A stretch of 64,000 bases of DNA. It comes from Antedon mediterranea (lineage: Eukaryota; Echinodermata; Crinoidea; Comatulida; Antedonidae). The stretch lies in assembly GCF_964355755.1 (NCBI RefSeq), contig NC_092671.1, positions 6,087,001 to 6,151,000 of the forward strand. Direction: 5' to 3'. Below are positions 47,797 to 60,800 of the stretch, in pieces (the stretch's first letter is position 1; every line of letters starts with the position of its first letter). The position numbers were made by a program, and so were the translations under genes. Under the pieces are notes generated by a model. That model was not told where the DNA came from. It was given only the letters and a program-made list of their open reading frames with translations, and made no database searches.

Positions 47797-48660
47797 TACG
47801 ATAAAAATGACTATATTTAATTCACATAATTGTTCTTTACAAAATACAGTTTCAAGTCATGTTCAGATGGAATATGTTCATTCATTGAAACATGAATTAT
47901 TTGTATATTGCGCTATTTCATTCCTTTTGTGATGTCTATTTTCTCGCACACACATTTATTTTCAAATTGACAGTATATTGCCATGGAATAATTAATAATT
48001 GAAGGTAATTTAATTAGGCAATATAATGGTGAACATATGTTGAATAACTTTTAACATAAATAACTGCTGTCATTAACTTTAGAAGACATTATTAATTCAT
48101 ATGGAATATTAAGTACTGTTAATGTTATATAATATATTATTAATCCTACAATATATTATATTACTGATTGAATTACTACATTTTATAGTTTATGATTTAC
48201 AACACACTTTTCATTTTTATATATAATGAGACCTAATTTGATGATTGAATTGAACTTTGCTTTAGTGTCATGCATGCCTAATAATCCAAGCTTTCCAGCA
48301 AGAAGGATTTTCATCTGCCCACAAGATGGACAATTCCATGAGCAGTTGGATGTCGCACAGAACTAAATTTTATCAAGTAACGGTATACAATAGCAGGTCT
48401 ACTATTAAAGATCACTTTTATAAATAAAAAGTATATTCCCTGTCTAGGGTACTGTTCAAAGGGTGGTGGACACATTTTTCCCCTTGTTGTGATATAGCTA
48501 GAAAGCAGGATTGCTTAAACCAATATAATAGGCCCTTAACCTGTTGCAATAGTACCTAATTTGCTGCCTCAGATGCCAAATTAAGTTTGGTACCTAATTT
48601 GGCAGTGGATCCTAATTCGGCGTGACATCTGCAGTCTCTAATTAGAGGGGCATCTGTGCT
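47797..48660 (-). other. 3' flank and 3' UTR of the EF-hand gene
   Basis: No firm poly(A) signal was assigned. 48548-48660 repeats CCTAATTTG/CCAAATTA words and folds into a possible hairpin. A plus-strand frame after CTTTGCTTTAG (48263-48366, MPNNPSFPARRIFICPQDGQ) looks slightly exon-like but stands alone. Confidence 0.35.
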
Positions 48661-48876
48661 TCATTCAATAATCCTAGATATAAATTCATCATATGATATC
48701 TTCCCATCCATGTTTTCATCAAACTCGCTGAGAACATGATACAAATCTTCATCATCTATGTGGATCTGCATGCTGCCGGTGAGAATGCTCTTAAACTCCA
48801 CAATACTTAGAAAGCCATCGTTGTTGAGGTCAGCTTTACGAAAAGCCCTGCGTAGACTTTTCCAGTTTTGTAGAAG
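48661..48876 (-). CDS. EF-hand gene, coding exon 21 (terminal)
   Basis: Residues 866-936. It holds the only fully canonical pair: loops DLNNDGFLSIVE and DENMDGKISYDE, each with acidic or Asn residues at 1, 3, 5, Gly at 6 and Glu at 12. These should bind Ca2+. Acceptor ATATTTTAAG|CTTC. Confidence 0.95.
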   Translation of the reverse strand, partial: LLQNWKSLRRAFRKADLNNDGFLSIVEFKSILTGSMQIHIDDEDLYHVLSEFDENMDGKISYDEFISRIIE

Positions 48877-51800
48877 CTTAAAATATAAAATAATATTCTT
48901 TAAATTTTACCATTCAATGCATACATTTAAAGTAATCTTGTAGTAGAGAATAGGTATAAGCATTTTTTAATCTTTCTATCTATTGATTAGATAATTATGC
49001 TGTTTTTATTAAGCTCTGTCTACACTATCAAACTAGTTTGAGAAAACACGTGTTATGCCCAAATATAGTAGTGACATCATCATGTCCACCATATATGGGC
49101 ATATCATATTTTTTCCCACATAAAATTTGATAGTGTAGACAGAGCTTAAGGCGAAAGACGTAGGCCTACTGCGAGCCAGGTTTGGCCAAATGACAGATTT
49201 TTGTTGTTGACTCATTAAATTTTTTAGTGTATGCACCTGTCCTTTTGAACTGCTTAGTGACCCTTTTATGAGATTCTATGCAAATTTCAATTATCTTGTG
49301 ATATTTGGTTTTTCAGAAACGGCTGACAAGATTGAAAGATGTTCTGGTTATTTGGTGCCTGCAGTATGTTCGGATGCTTACAAAGCCTTTGAACAAGGCC
49401 TGTGTGAGAATCTTAACTACTAAGCTACCATACCATGAACTACTTCTGTTCTTCCATAGATTTGCATTAAACAGTTGATTACTTAGAAGTACAGTAGCTG
49501 AACTTCAATTCTCAAAAAAACATGATTACAAAACTAAGTCTGTAAGTTTATACTGTATATAACTTTTATAAATCACTTTGATCGCAGCAGATTTCCAGAG
49601 GATTTTGTATTCCTATGTGTTACCACAATTAGTCTCAGTTACTCATTCATCAATATTGAAAGGAGATTCTTACCATGTGCGATTGTATTGTCTTTAATCT
49701 AATTCTTACAGTTTACAGATTTCTAAGCTAATAGTCATATTCCCCAAGTTCATAGGTAATTTCTCTAAAGACATTGCAATATCAATACCATATCTATGTG
49801 GGCGAGATTGGCCAGTTAACAAAATTTGTTCAACTGTAAGTCTGAAATAAACTGAATAAATATTGGAGAATACTCAGAAACCTTGTCTTGGATTGAAATG
49901 AAATTATAAACTATTATTAATGAGGTTTGATTGTTGTCTGCAATTGAATACCCATATTAAATTATCATTGTTATCCTATGCTCTTTAACTTTAAGTAATT
50001 GACTATTCAAGGTAATACTGTATATACAATTAGGTAGATGAATATTCACGACTAAAGCTCTGTCTACATTAATTTGATAGTGATAGATAGACAGATATGG
50101 TAGTGATATGTCTAAATATGTAAGTAATATGACATCATCATGTATATATAGGCAAATCATTTTTTTTTCACATAAAGTTTGATAGTGTATACAGAGCTTA
50201 AGGTAATATATTGCTATTTAACAACAATAACATAAGACAAACAGGTAAGGTTCTGGTGACATTAAAATTTAGACGCTTCCCTGTGAGACATTACACCCTG
50301 AACAATGACTTTCAAAAACTCTGAAATTGCAAACACACTAACCTTCTTCCTGAGAGTCAGCATTGCAGATGCGACTGTTATGTGTGCTTCATTATCCTGA
50401 GAAAAAAAAAATGGGCATAAAAAAAGTTATAACCATTTCAAAATCATGATTTCTTTTGTTGTCGGTGACATAAACAGGTCAAGTTAGTCGATTAATTTGA
50501 TTTGATATTTGGACCCTCAGGATATATAATACCCTTCCAAGAACTACTTTATCCATGGTACTATGCCAACAAGTGGTTATAGTTTTAATTTTTGTTATAC
50601 TAAAATGTCATTATTATTTTATATAAAATGCAGGGGTTGGAGAAATCAATGGAAGACACTAATGGAGGTTTTCTTCAGGGAGGAGTTAAATTACACTCTT
50701 ACCTTTCTTGGTATGGTGTAAGTATACTTATTATACTTGGTAACAGAATGCTTTTGTACTGATGGCTGGCCTACAAACAGCTGAAGAAAATCTAAGTAAT
50801 GAAACCTAAAAAGAAAATAAATCAAAATTAATCAAATAAATAGAACATATTTTAAGTTTATTCTTTAGAAGTCCAATTAGGATAAAAGAGAAAAGGATAT
50901 GGTGCTATTTTCAGCTACAATTATACAGAAAAAATATTGTTATAAATGTCCTTTTCTTATAGGCAGGACAAGTGAAAAACGATAGTTAAAAGTGTTTACA
51001 ATATATTTATACAAAAAACACTAAAACTTGTTGCCTCCGCAATTAAACAAGTCTAATGAAACAGCATACTTCTAAAATTATTTAAAAATACATTTTACTA
51101 TTTTATATTATGCCAACACCATATGAAAGGTATTAATGTTTACAATATAACTATGAAATACCAAATGGAAAAATGAAATATGTATGTTTGGTGTTCAACT
51201 TACAGTCCATTGTGATTAATATCAAATCTGTCACTCAGTTCGTCCAGTTCAACATTTGATAAATTTAGCTTTAGGTCATGAGACAGACTCTGCAAAAATA
51301 AGTAAAAATATGCCGCATAAAGTATGTCTTTTTTTGATTATGTGAATTGTTTAAAAAAAAATGAATAGTAAAATGTATGGTTTGAAAAATAAATAGTAAA
51401 ATATATTGTTTAAAAATAAATAGTAATATAAATTGTTTACAAAATGAATAGTAAAATGTATTGTTTAAAAAATGAATAGTAAAATGTATTGTTTAAAAAA
51501 TGAATAGTAAAATGTATTGTTTTCTGGGTATCATTTCATTCAATGGGTTTTAGCTCAGTTCTTAATTTACATGATACATTTTATGATTATGGTTGAGTGA
51601 GAACTCCGTTAAGAAGTGAACTTACATGGAAATCTGAGATTGGTACACAAGTTGAACCCTGTGGGTCCAATTCTCTTAAAGTTTGCTTGATATAGCTCCA
51701 ATTTTTAACGATCTAAAAAAAATAGTAGATTAAAAAGCTCGAAAATGACAGTACAATATGGTGCTTCTTCAAGACAGGCTTGATTTAGTTGCAGTTAAAA

Positions 51801-54800
51801 AAATTTAAAATTAATATGATAAATTACACCATTTTAAATTTATAACTACAGTATACAGTAAGTTATTTTAGAAATACCAAAATAATAAAGCTAAAATCTA
51901 CCCAAGGAATTTTAATTTGACCAATAAAATGTTGTTTGTCTTCTAACAGGAACAAAGAATATGAACACCGGTGCCCCGTTATAGTTAACACGCTTTCTAC
52001 CCGGAAACCGTCTTATTCCTACAACGCATACATGTGGTAGGTATTAGATAGCAGATTTCCGTTGATTTATTTTAAACAACATTCAGACTGTTTTGAAAGA
52101 AGTCTGTTTATGAAGGTGTAAAATGACAGATAGAATGACATTTATAATTTTTGACCTGAACAGCCATTAGCAGTAAAGTCTACACTATCAAACTAGTTTG
52201 ACAAAAAAAGTGTGATATGCCCAAATATGGTAGTGATATGTTCAAATATGGTAGTGATATGACATCATCATGTCCATATATGGGCACATCACATTTTTTT
52301 GTCACATAAAGTTTGATAGTATAGACAGGGCTTAAGAGTCTTTTATTCTGTGCATGATCAGGAACATTTGAGAAAACGAAAGGTCGCTAGTGTCTGATAT
52401 AGCAAGTCCCAAACTATTTTCATATAATTTTTTTTTTTAAGGTATATTTTAATGCATCATTTGTTATGAAAATAAAGTTTAAATTTTCATGTGTATCCTT
52501 TATATTTCCTGTAAGCATCACAAGGGACATCAGACTCAGGCATGGAAATGAGTTTATTGGCAAATTGCCATAATATCAAGAATCCTCTTGAAAGAACAAT
52601 AGACTTAGGTGTCTCTTGAGAACATGGGTAAAGCAGTCGTGAAGAGTGAGATCAAAAAAGTGTTGAATATAGAAATTGTATACAAAATAGTTGTACATAT
52701 GATACAAAAAGACAGCTGCAGTCATTTGAATAATTGTATAAAAACGGTATCCTAAATGTTGTGAACATTTTTTATGAATATGTTCTGGAAAAATCCCTGC
52801 GACAAAAATGGTTACCTTTGGCGATATTTTTTTGATAATACTTGATTGATATTCGAACTGTTTTTTGTTTGTAGAATCATCATCCATCTTGTTCCCAACA
52901 AAGTTCAAACCCAAAGATTGGCTGCTCTTCAATGCGTCTACAAAATAAAGTAACTTCCTATTAAAAGCTCCTGTCATCAAAAGATGGAGAATTTGATGAT
53001 TCAAGTTCATTCAAGCACAATGGATTGAAACAAAGTAAAGCGTCGTTCAAAACTAGAAAATTATAAATACGGTGTGAACAAGCCTCTAAGGCTCTGTCTA
53101 CACTATCAAACTAGTATGATACTGATATGACATCATCATATCCATATATAGGCACATCACATAAGTTTGATAGTGTAGACAGAGCTTAAGTTATACACAA
53201 TTCATGACATAGTGTAAAAAAAACAATGATTAAATACTAATAATCATAAATATGGGGGGATTAGGTACTAATACACACTAATTAATAGAATTGGGTCATT
53301 TTATTTCTTAATATGTATATTTTATAAATGGTGACATTTAAAACATACCTGTTTCTTTTTTGACAGACATAAAGTAAGCATAGACTTCTGCATAATCAAC
53401 CACGCCATCCTTGGATAGGTTCATTGAGGTCCATAGATGCTGTAGTTCTGTAGGATGTAGCTGAACACCAAGCCTAAAAACAGCAAGACAAATTGGTAAA
53501 TAAATAACAGTATTGTCAAATAATTAAAATGTTATTTTTAATACAGTTATATTGTCAAAATTGTATATTTAAAAGATCCATCCATAGGACTCATCAATAC
53601 AGCAAAATGATTCAAATGCATTATTCGGAAATAATTGACCTCTTAACTTCGTTCGTACAGCTCTGTCTACACTATCAAAAGTTTGACAAGAAAAGTGTGG
53701 TGTGCCCAAATATGGTGGTGATATGCCCAAATATGGTAGTAATATGACATCATCATGTTTATATATTTTTTGTCACATAAAGTTTGATAGTGTAGACAAA
53801 GCTTAAAACTATAGTCTACAGTATCTATCTATATTTTTATTACACTTACTTCTGAAGCCAGCAATACATCTGTGTCCGTGACATCTTTCCAGTAGATTTT
53901 GTATCTAATCGTTGGAAAGCTTCTAGGCAAATTGAGCTTTTATGAATGGCCTCTTGAATTTGATAATTCAACTAAAAAGATCAAGATTACAAAAAGGTCA
54001 ATAAAATTAAATATACTATGATACATATAGCTTAAAACAAATTGAAAATTAATACTGCCACATTACAGTTGTTGAATCTGACAAACTTATTAAGCCTCTT
54101 TCACATTACTTAGAAAAACTCACACACTGGGCATCAACACCGGGGTTTTGCTAGGCAATGTGTAAATGGTTCTTAATTCGACACAGTTATAGATCTATTA
54201 TTTATTCATTCCTTTCAGTGAAACGTAAAAAGGGAGCACTGAGGAGAGACAAGAGCTGTCAAAGACATTACTTATGCATTCTTTAATTACTTATTTTGGA
54301 ATTATTCAACTATCAAACAAACCTCAGTGACTGATCTGTATCTAGTTTCCATTTTTTTGCTCTGATATTTGGCTTCAAACTTTACTTCAGGGCTATTTAC
54401 ATGTCTATCTTCTTGTTGTTTTGGTGATTGTCTTGGACTGGACTTTCTTTTGTGTCCTGATTGCGCAGTAGAGTGTGTAGATATAGATTGAGGCCTATAA
54501 AATGAAAAAAAGAAAATGTTAAAACAGTTTAACACTATAAGCTATATAAAGAACACCTTTGTAGTGCTTCAAGATTTTACATGTTAAAATAAAGTATTTA
54601 TTATTATTAAAAATATAAAACAAACTCCGAAAAAGTGAGGCAAGCCATTATGATTCTATATTTCAAACTTATTTATTTATCTTCATGAATAAAATGATCA
54701 TATATCAAATTAATTAGTGTACAGACCCTATGATAAGCTATGCAGTTTCTCAAATTGTTACTTAATTATCTAATAATTCTTTTACCTCTTTTTATTAAAA

Positions 54801-57800
54801 AGACCAAGAAATTCTGGATAAGGTACAAGACCATCTTCTTCAAGACTGAACTGTAATAGGATGCTTTTAAGATCATCTTCTGCCAGTGATATATTGAACA
54901 CCTGTTCAATTGTCCTCTGAAACAACCTCTTGTTAACAACTTGGATATTTGCTACATCAGCTTGTCTGCAAAATAATGGCATGGATTTGAAGATTTGGAA
55001 GAGGTTAGTTCTTAATATTACACACTTAACCACCAATTTAGGTAGAAGGGCCTAGACCAGAAACCTCCTTCTCTCCTTCATAAAAACAAAACTTCACTTG
55101 ACATGACAAACTAGGGCCTATAGTTTATATTGGTTATCATAGATGATCTTCTACAACACTAGTATGCAACTTATAACAGAGGTATGGTACCACTTATAGA
55201 AACCTATTGTAATTTAAGATATTACCTGAAAGCAGCCAGCAGCCTTAGAAAACAGCTATGCAAGACCTCAACTAGCTTGGCTTCAGTATCCTCGGCAGAT
55301 AAATTACCTCTAGCAGGTCCTGTTACTATATTAAATCTACAAACAAAATAATAGTAATAATAGTTATTTAGAAAGGAATTTTAGTTTAAAGATATTAATG
55401 TATCAATGTAACTATGTAACAATGTAACTGCACAGATTAATTTTGTGTATAGGTAAAAAAGTTTATGGCTGTATTGAGAATGGATATCAAACAACAAATG
55501 CAATGTAAATAATTATTGATAAACTCAAAATATGTTTGGTGCCGTACATCAGCAGTTCCTGTTTCTTACCTGTGATTAGTATTCAACATCACCTTGTGGG
55601 CAATGCCATGTTCAGATCTTGTCATGAACATATACAGAAAATCCTTGTAGCTGGCATTTCCAGTTCCTCTTTTAGCTCTGCATCTAGAAAATACAAATAC
55701 ACAATATTAGACATATTGTTACTTTATTAAAATATAAATTAATGAATATTCATTTCCCTTTTGAGCAGAATGTGAGCACAATTATAATTCCAACTCCATG
55801 AATTAATTGATTTACTTCGAAAATAACTGAAGATCAAAAGAAACTTACTTTTCCACAAGTTTGTCCAATTCCGTAAGAGCTACTGGAATGTTGTGCTTTC
55901 TGAGGACAGTCTGAAGATTCTCAAAAGTGATGCTGCCATTGCCATCAGCAAGATTTTTACAAGATGTCATCATTGCTAGGAAGTTCTCCTCAACCTACAG
56001 ACATTGTACAAAAAATGTCCCTATTAATATGTTCTATTGTAAATTTTTACAGTACTAAAAATATTCAAATAGGTAACTTGATTTTGCTATTGGCCTGTTC
56101 AACCTAAAAGTTGTATATTGTACTGCATTCTAGACTCTCTAGTAATGCAGTAATAACTGCTACTTTTTATATTCCATACCCTTAGTAGCAGACTTTCATG
56201 TACATCAACATCCATGTCTACTTCATTAGTTCTTAAATTATCTTCATTTACTATTTTCTTTGCATGAATATTTCTCTAATATTCTCTTTTACTGCAGCAA
56301 TATTAATGATTTTCTCATTTTGCTTTATAATTGTTTTTTTTGTCACATAAAATTAAATAGAATATTAGAAGAATACCTTGCTGAAAATGAACGACATGAT
56401 ATCATTGTAAGGGTACCACTGGCTGTTGAAGACACTTTTACTCAGGCCATTTTTTGGAGACTTGTGATGATTCTGATTGCCATTGTGTTTTCCAATGTTA
56501 TTCTGTAAAATAGAAAAGTCTCATGTTTCACATCAAAAGGCATTGAGAAAATCTAAACCAACTGGACACTGAAAATTAAATTTATGGTGAAGTTAAAAAT
56601 GTATGAATAGTGCAGTTAAAGAAGAATGAGAAAAAGCTGCTCAAACCAAGAATTTTCTGCTTTGTTAAATGGTTACCTGGAGTGGTATGCTTTGATGGTC
56701 TATTGCATACGATGATACAGTTGATACTAGACTCTGTTTAGTCTTTATCTTTCCTTTGGCATCCAAACCCAGCTTATTAAAAAATGAAACTGAAGTCAAT
56801 ATACCAGTGTTTTCTACATCATATCTAGAAAAGTAGAAAAGTAATTACAAAAAATGGTTACTCAGTATATTTGGTCAAATTTCTTAGTTGCATATTCAGG
56901 AGAGTTTAAAGTAGACCTATATAGAGAAGAATAGTAGACAAAACATTATAGGAATTTTAATTCTCAATGAATAAAACAAAAACGTAAATAACATAAAAAG
57001 GTAAAAACATACACTGATACAATGCAGAAACAAAACACAATTAAATGACTACTGAAAGATATTAAAGCACAAAAATGTTTTGCTTTGCTTAAAAGATGTT
57101 TATTTTGCAAAAAATTGTATTAACATACTTTTCCCATAGTTTTTGCATTTCATAATCGTCAAGCAACACACCAATGCTTGCAAGGCACTCTTGAAGTTGA
57201 GGGGGTAAGATGACTGCAGATTTATCAAAACAGGATGGTGCTAAATGGTCTTTCAAGTTGAAATCACTGAAATAAAAAAGGTGAATACACCATCATATAG
57301 TAGAAAAGTATTAAGGGACACCTTTTCTAGATCATAACACATTGTCCACTTAAATAGGAAGTCATAATGTTAATGGCCATAATGTTAAATATAATAACCC
57401 TGAACAAGGGTTGGCTGTAGTGTTAAAGCATATGTTGCTCTTCATTCCACAGGAAAAGTGTCCCTGAATAGATGTGTTGCTAAATAGTGTTGATCTTCCT
57501 ACAGTATACAAAACCAAGTAAAAGAAAATAGTGCTTATCATTTCAGACTTGAACCCACACTTGCTATGGCTACTGTGAGTCCTTACTCAATCAGCCACTT
57601 GATAATGATAACATAGTCATTTAAGAGACATCTTTAATAATAAATTAATAGAAGTCTTTATAGTCTTTAGGAATATGAGAGGTTTGTTTTATTATCAAAT
57701 TTCTAACCAATTGTTGCATATTTCTTAATTAAAGCTCTCAATGGAAATTCTTGTGAACAATTCGTAATACTGAGATAATTAATTTATTAAAATGACAAAA

Positions 57801-60800
57801 TTGTGTTAATTTCATGGTTGTTCATTAAGTGTCTATAATACACTATAATTTAGTGAGATTATTTAATTGTGATTGTCATGGTAACAGATAAAAACTTTCA
57901 AATGCTTTAATAAGGCAGATGATATTAAATCAAAAAGATTTTTATTGAAGGTTATTTGCAACAAGATACAACTATTATGTAATCTTAATAATTTGATATA
58001 ATGAATAAATTAATATATCTGTAGTAATTATAAATCAACAATTGGTGTTCATAGGGTATTAATAAATAATCAAATAAAATCATTAGCATGTTGTGTGGGG
58101 AAGCTCAAACCTCCAATTTATTTCAATAGTAATTAAGTGGCTTTTATTTTTTGTGTACTTCATGCCTCTAAAGCTCTGTCTACACTATCAAACTAGTTTG
58201 ACAAAAAAGTGTGATGTGCCCAAAAATAGTAGTAATATGCCCAAATATGGTAGTGGTATGACATCATCATGTCCATATATCACACATCACATTTTTTTGT
58301 CACATAAAGTTTGATAGTGTAGACAAGGCTTAACCCTAGACTCGCCCCTAAGGAGGATATTATAAACCATTTTTGTTAGATATAGCTCATACCTTCGTTT
58401 GCATTTATCTTTCAGAAGAGCATTAGCATATGTAGCTAATACGTAGTCACCATCTTCATAATGGTTGCCAAGTGTGCGATCTCGAAGATTTTCTTCAGGC
58501 TGGTCTCTCTTGCGTTGTTGGGCGTACACTTCCTTACGTTTACATGGACTCATCCATTCTTTTCTCACGGTCTGTATTAAACATGATATATTGTAAAATT
58601 AATAGCTAATTGGCTTGGTAGGTATTTGACTCACATTTTGTAGTGGGTTTCTTTTTTGAATACAACTGGCAACTGTACTCAAGTTAAAATTATACTCGCC
58701 TCAGATTTTTGGAAAACTGACAAAAATTCATCAAATGAAATTAGATTTTTAGATTCAAAACCAAGCCTGGAAAAACAAATATTCATAATCATAAGCAGTA
58801 AGCCAAGACAAGAAGGAAATTGAGTATTTAAAAGACAAAAAATAAATATATAGTTGTTATATAACGATAACAAATGTTAATAAGCATTTAAGAGAGCAAT
58901 AACCCAGTGGATGTAATTCTTCAGTATTATTTCCAAACAGAAATCTACCATTTCAATGGTTATAATTTATTTTATCATTTTATTATTTTCGAAAATCACA
59001 AATACAATAATAAACAGACTACAAATGGCTTGATAGCTTCTGTCGCCGATTTGGCGTGCCACTCCAACATTGATATGATAATATATGATAACATAAAGTA
59101 TTATAATTTAATCTCACCTCTCAAGAAGTTTATGAACTTGTTTAGTTGTCAGATAACCAACTAAGTGATATAAAATTCTGCACAGTCCTGCTCTTGAAAT
59201 GACCCCTGACCCTTGAGGATCATTTGCTTTGAAGAGTTGTTTGACTCCATGGAAACCAGTAGTTAAACTTTCTTTTACTAGTTCATACAACTGAAAATAA
59301 AGGCAATTTTTAAATTAAAAAGCTTGAATTAGAATTGTTTCAGTTTCCAGTTGAGGAAACTTTCAAGTAGATTATACACTGGTAATAGGTCAGTTGATTG
59401 CCATTGAGATGAGTCAATTGATTATTTGTTGAGTGGACAGAACAGATAATAAGGATTACCGCTAATCTATTCTTAAAATCACATATGAAGGTCTGACTTG
59501 TTCAATTGTTTTCCATGGTATAATTATTAAGAAAAGTACAATGGTGTTAGGGTTTGAAGTACTGTAGGTATATTTTGTAGCCAAGTTTAGGTGTACTTAC
59601 AGATCAAACAAAGTTTATAAACTCAATTTGATTAATAATATTGATAAATTAATTTGATAAACAGTTAATTATACCATAAATTCTTGTTTTGATTTTTAAA
59701 TAAGATTTTAAAAAGTAGCAGTTATTTCTATATTATTTCTATCTTACCAAACAAAAGTCCTGTATAGTAGGCCTCTTAGCATACATACAATATTGTGTTT
59801 AATAGTAGTATGCTTAATTCAGTAATAAACTTTTTCTTAACATGGCAGGGACAATCCCCAAATCAGTCCCCAATAGATAACCTATGACCTATTAAGAGTC
59901 TGTCTGCTACTCCAAAGTTTATCTTTGCTTTTTGTGCCATTTAAATGGTTGTGTCTGGGATAAGTGTTTTCGATCATTATATTCTAAACCTTTGAACACG
60001 ATTAAACAAACTGACTATGGCTACCATAGTAATAATTGATTTTTAAATGTTCTCTATCTGATCATGAGTTTGATTCTTTTATAATTCAAATAAAAAAAAT
60101 AATGATGATTGCTCATTATATTTTTTATTGTAATTTAATTTAATGTAATGTTGACTAAGATCAAAACATGGAATAATAATTTCTCTTTTAGTATTTAATG
60201 TTTAAACTTTAATGTCATTTTAACATTCAATATGATTTGGTTCTCTTTAGAAACCTGTTACCTCTTCTGAGCTGTATTTGCATCGTGGAATGCCGCTAAT
60301 CATGGTTTGTTTTGGTATTTTCGCTGTTTGCTGTCCCGCTTTGACCTCATGAACTTTAAGAACAATTGAATACATGAAATTAAAAAATAAATAGTTTATT
60401 AGTGTTATTAATATAAAATACTATTCTTTATAATCGTGTTAATATTGTACAGTAATGAAAAAGTAGGCCTAGGATTAAAGTAAAAACATTACAATGCAAA
60501 AGATAGATCATTAAGGGTCAGCACTGGTAGTTAGGTTAGATTATATCCTACCATAGACCATTATGATGGGATGTTAGGAAAGAAGGGAAGGAGTGGGGGG
60601 GGGGGGGGGGTGGTGGTGCTTCGGAGAAAGAAGATATACTAAATTTATGTAGGTTTACATCAGTATAGTATTGCAATTGGTTTACATGTAATACTTTTAG
60701 TTGACCCATATAATTTTATCATAATTCCAACAGACATTTGTGCTATTTATTTTTATGAAAAATAAGATTTAAACAAAATATGAAAAATTATATTTTATAT

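Noticed and set aside
48263-48366. Plus-strand exon-like frame MPNNPSFPARRIFICPQDGQ after TTTGCTTTAG
   Set aside because: It stands alone with no neighbouring plus-strand exons. A resemblance to a zf-GRF-type motif was considered but does not hold.
52576-53010. 144-codon minus-strand frame
   Set aside because: Reads through both splice sites of coding exon 16 of the EF-hand gene; only 52937..52816 is exon.
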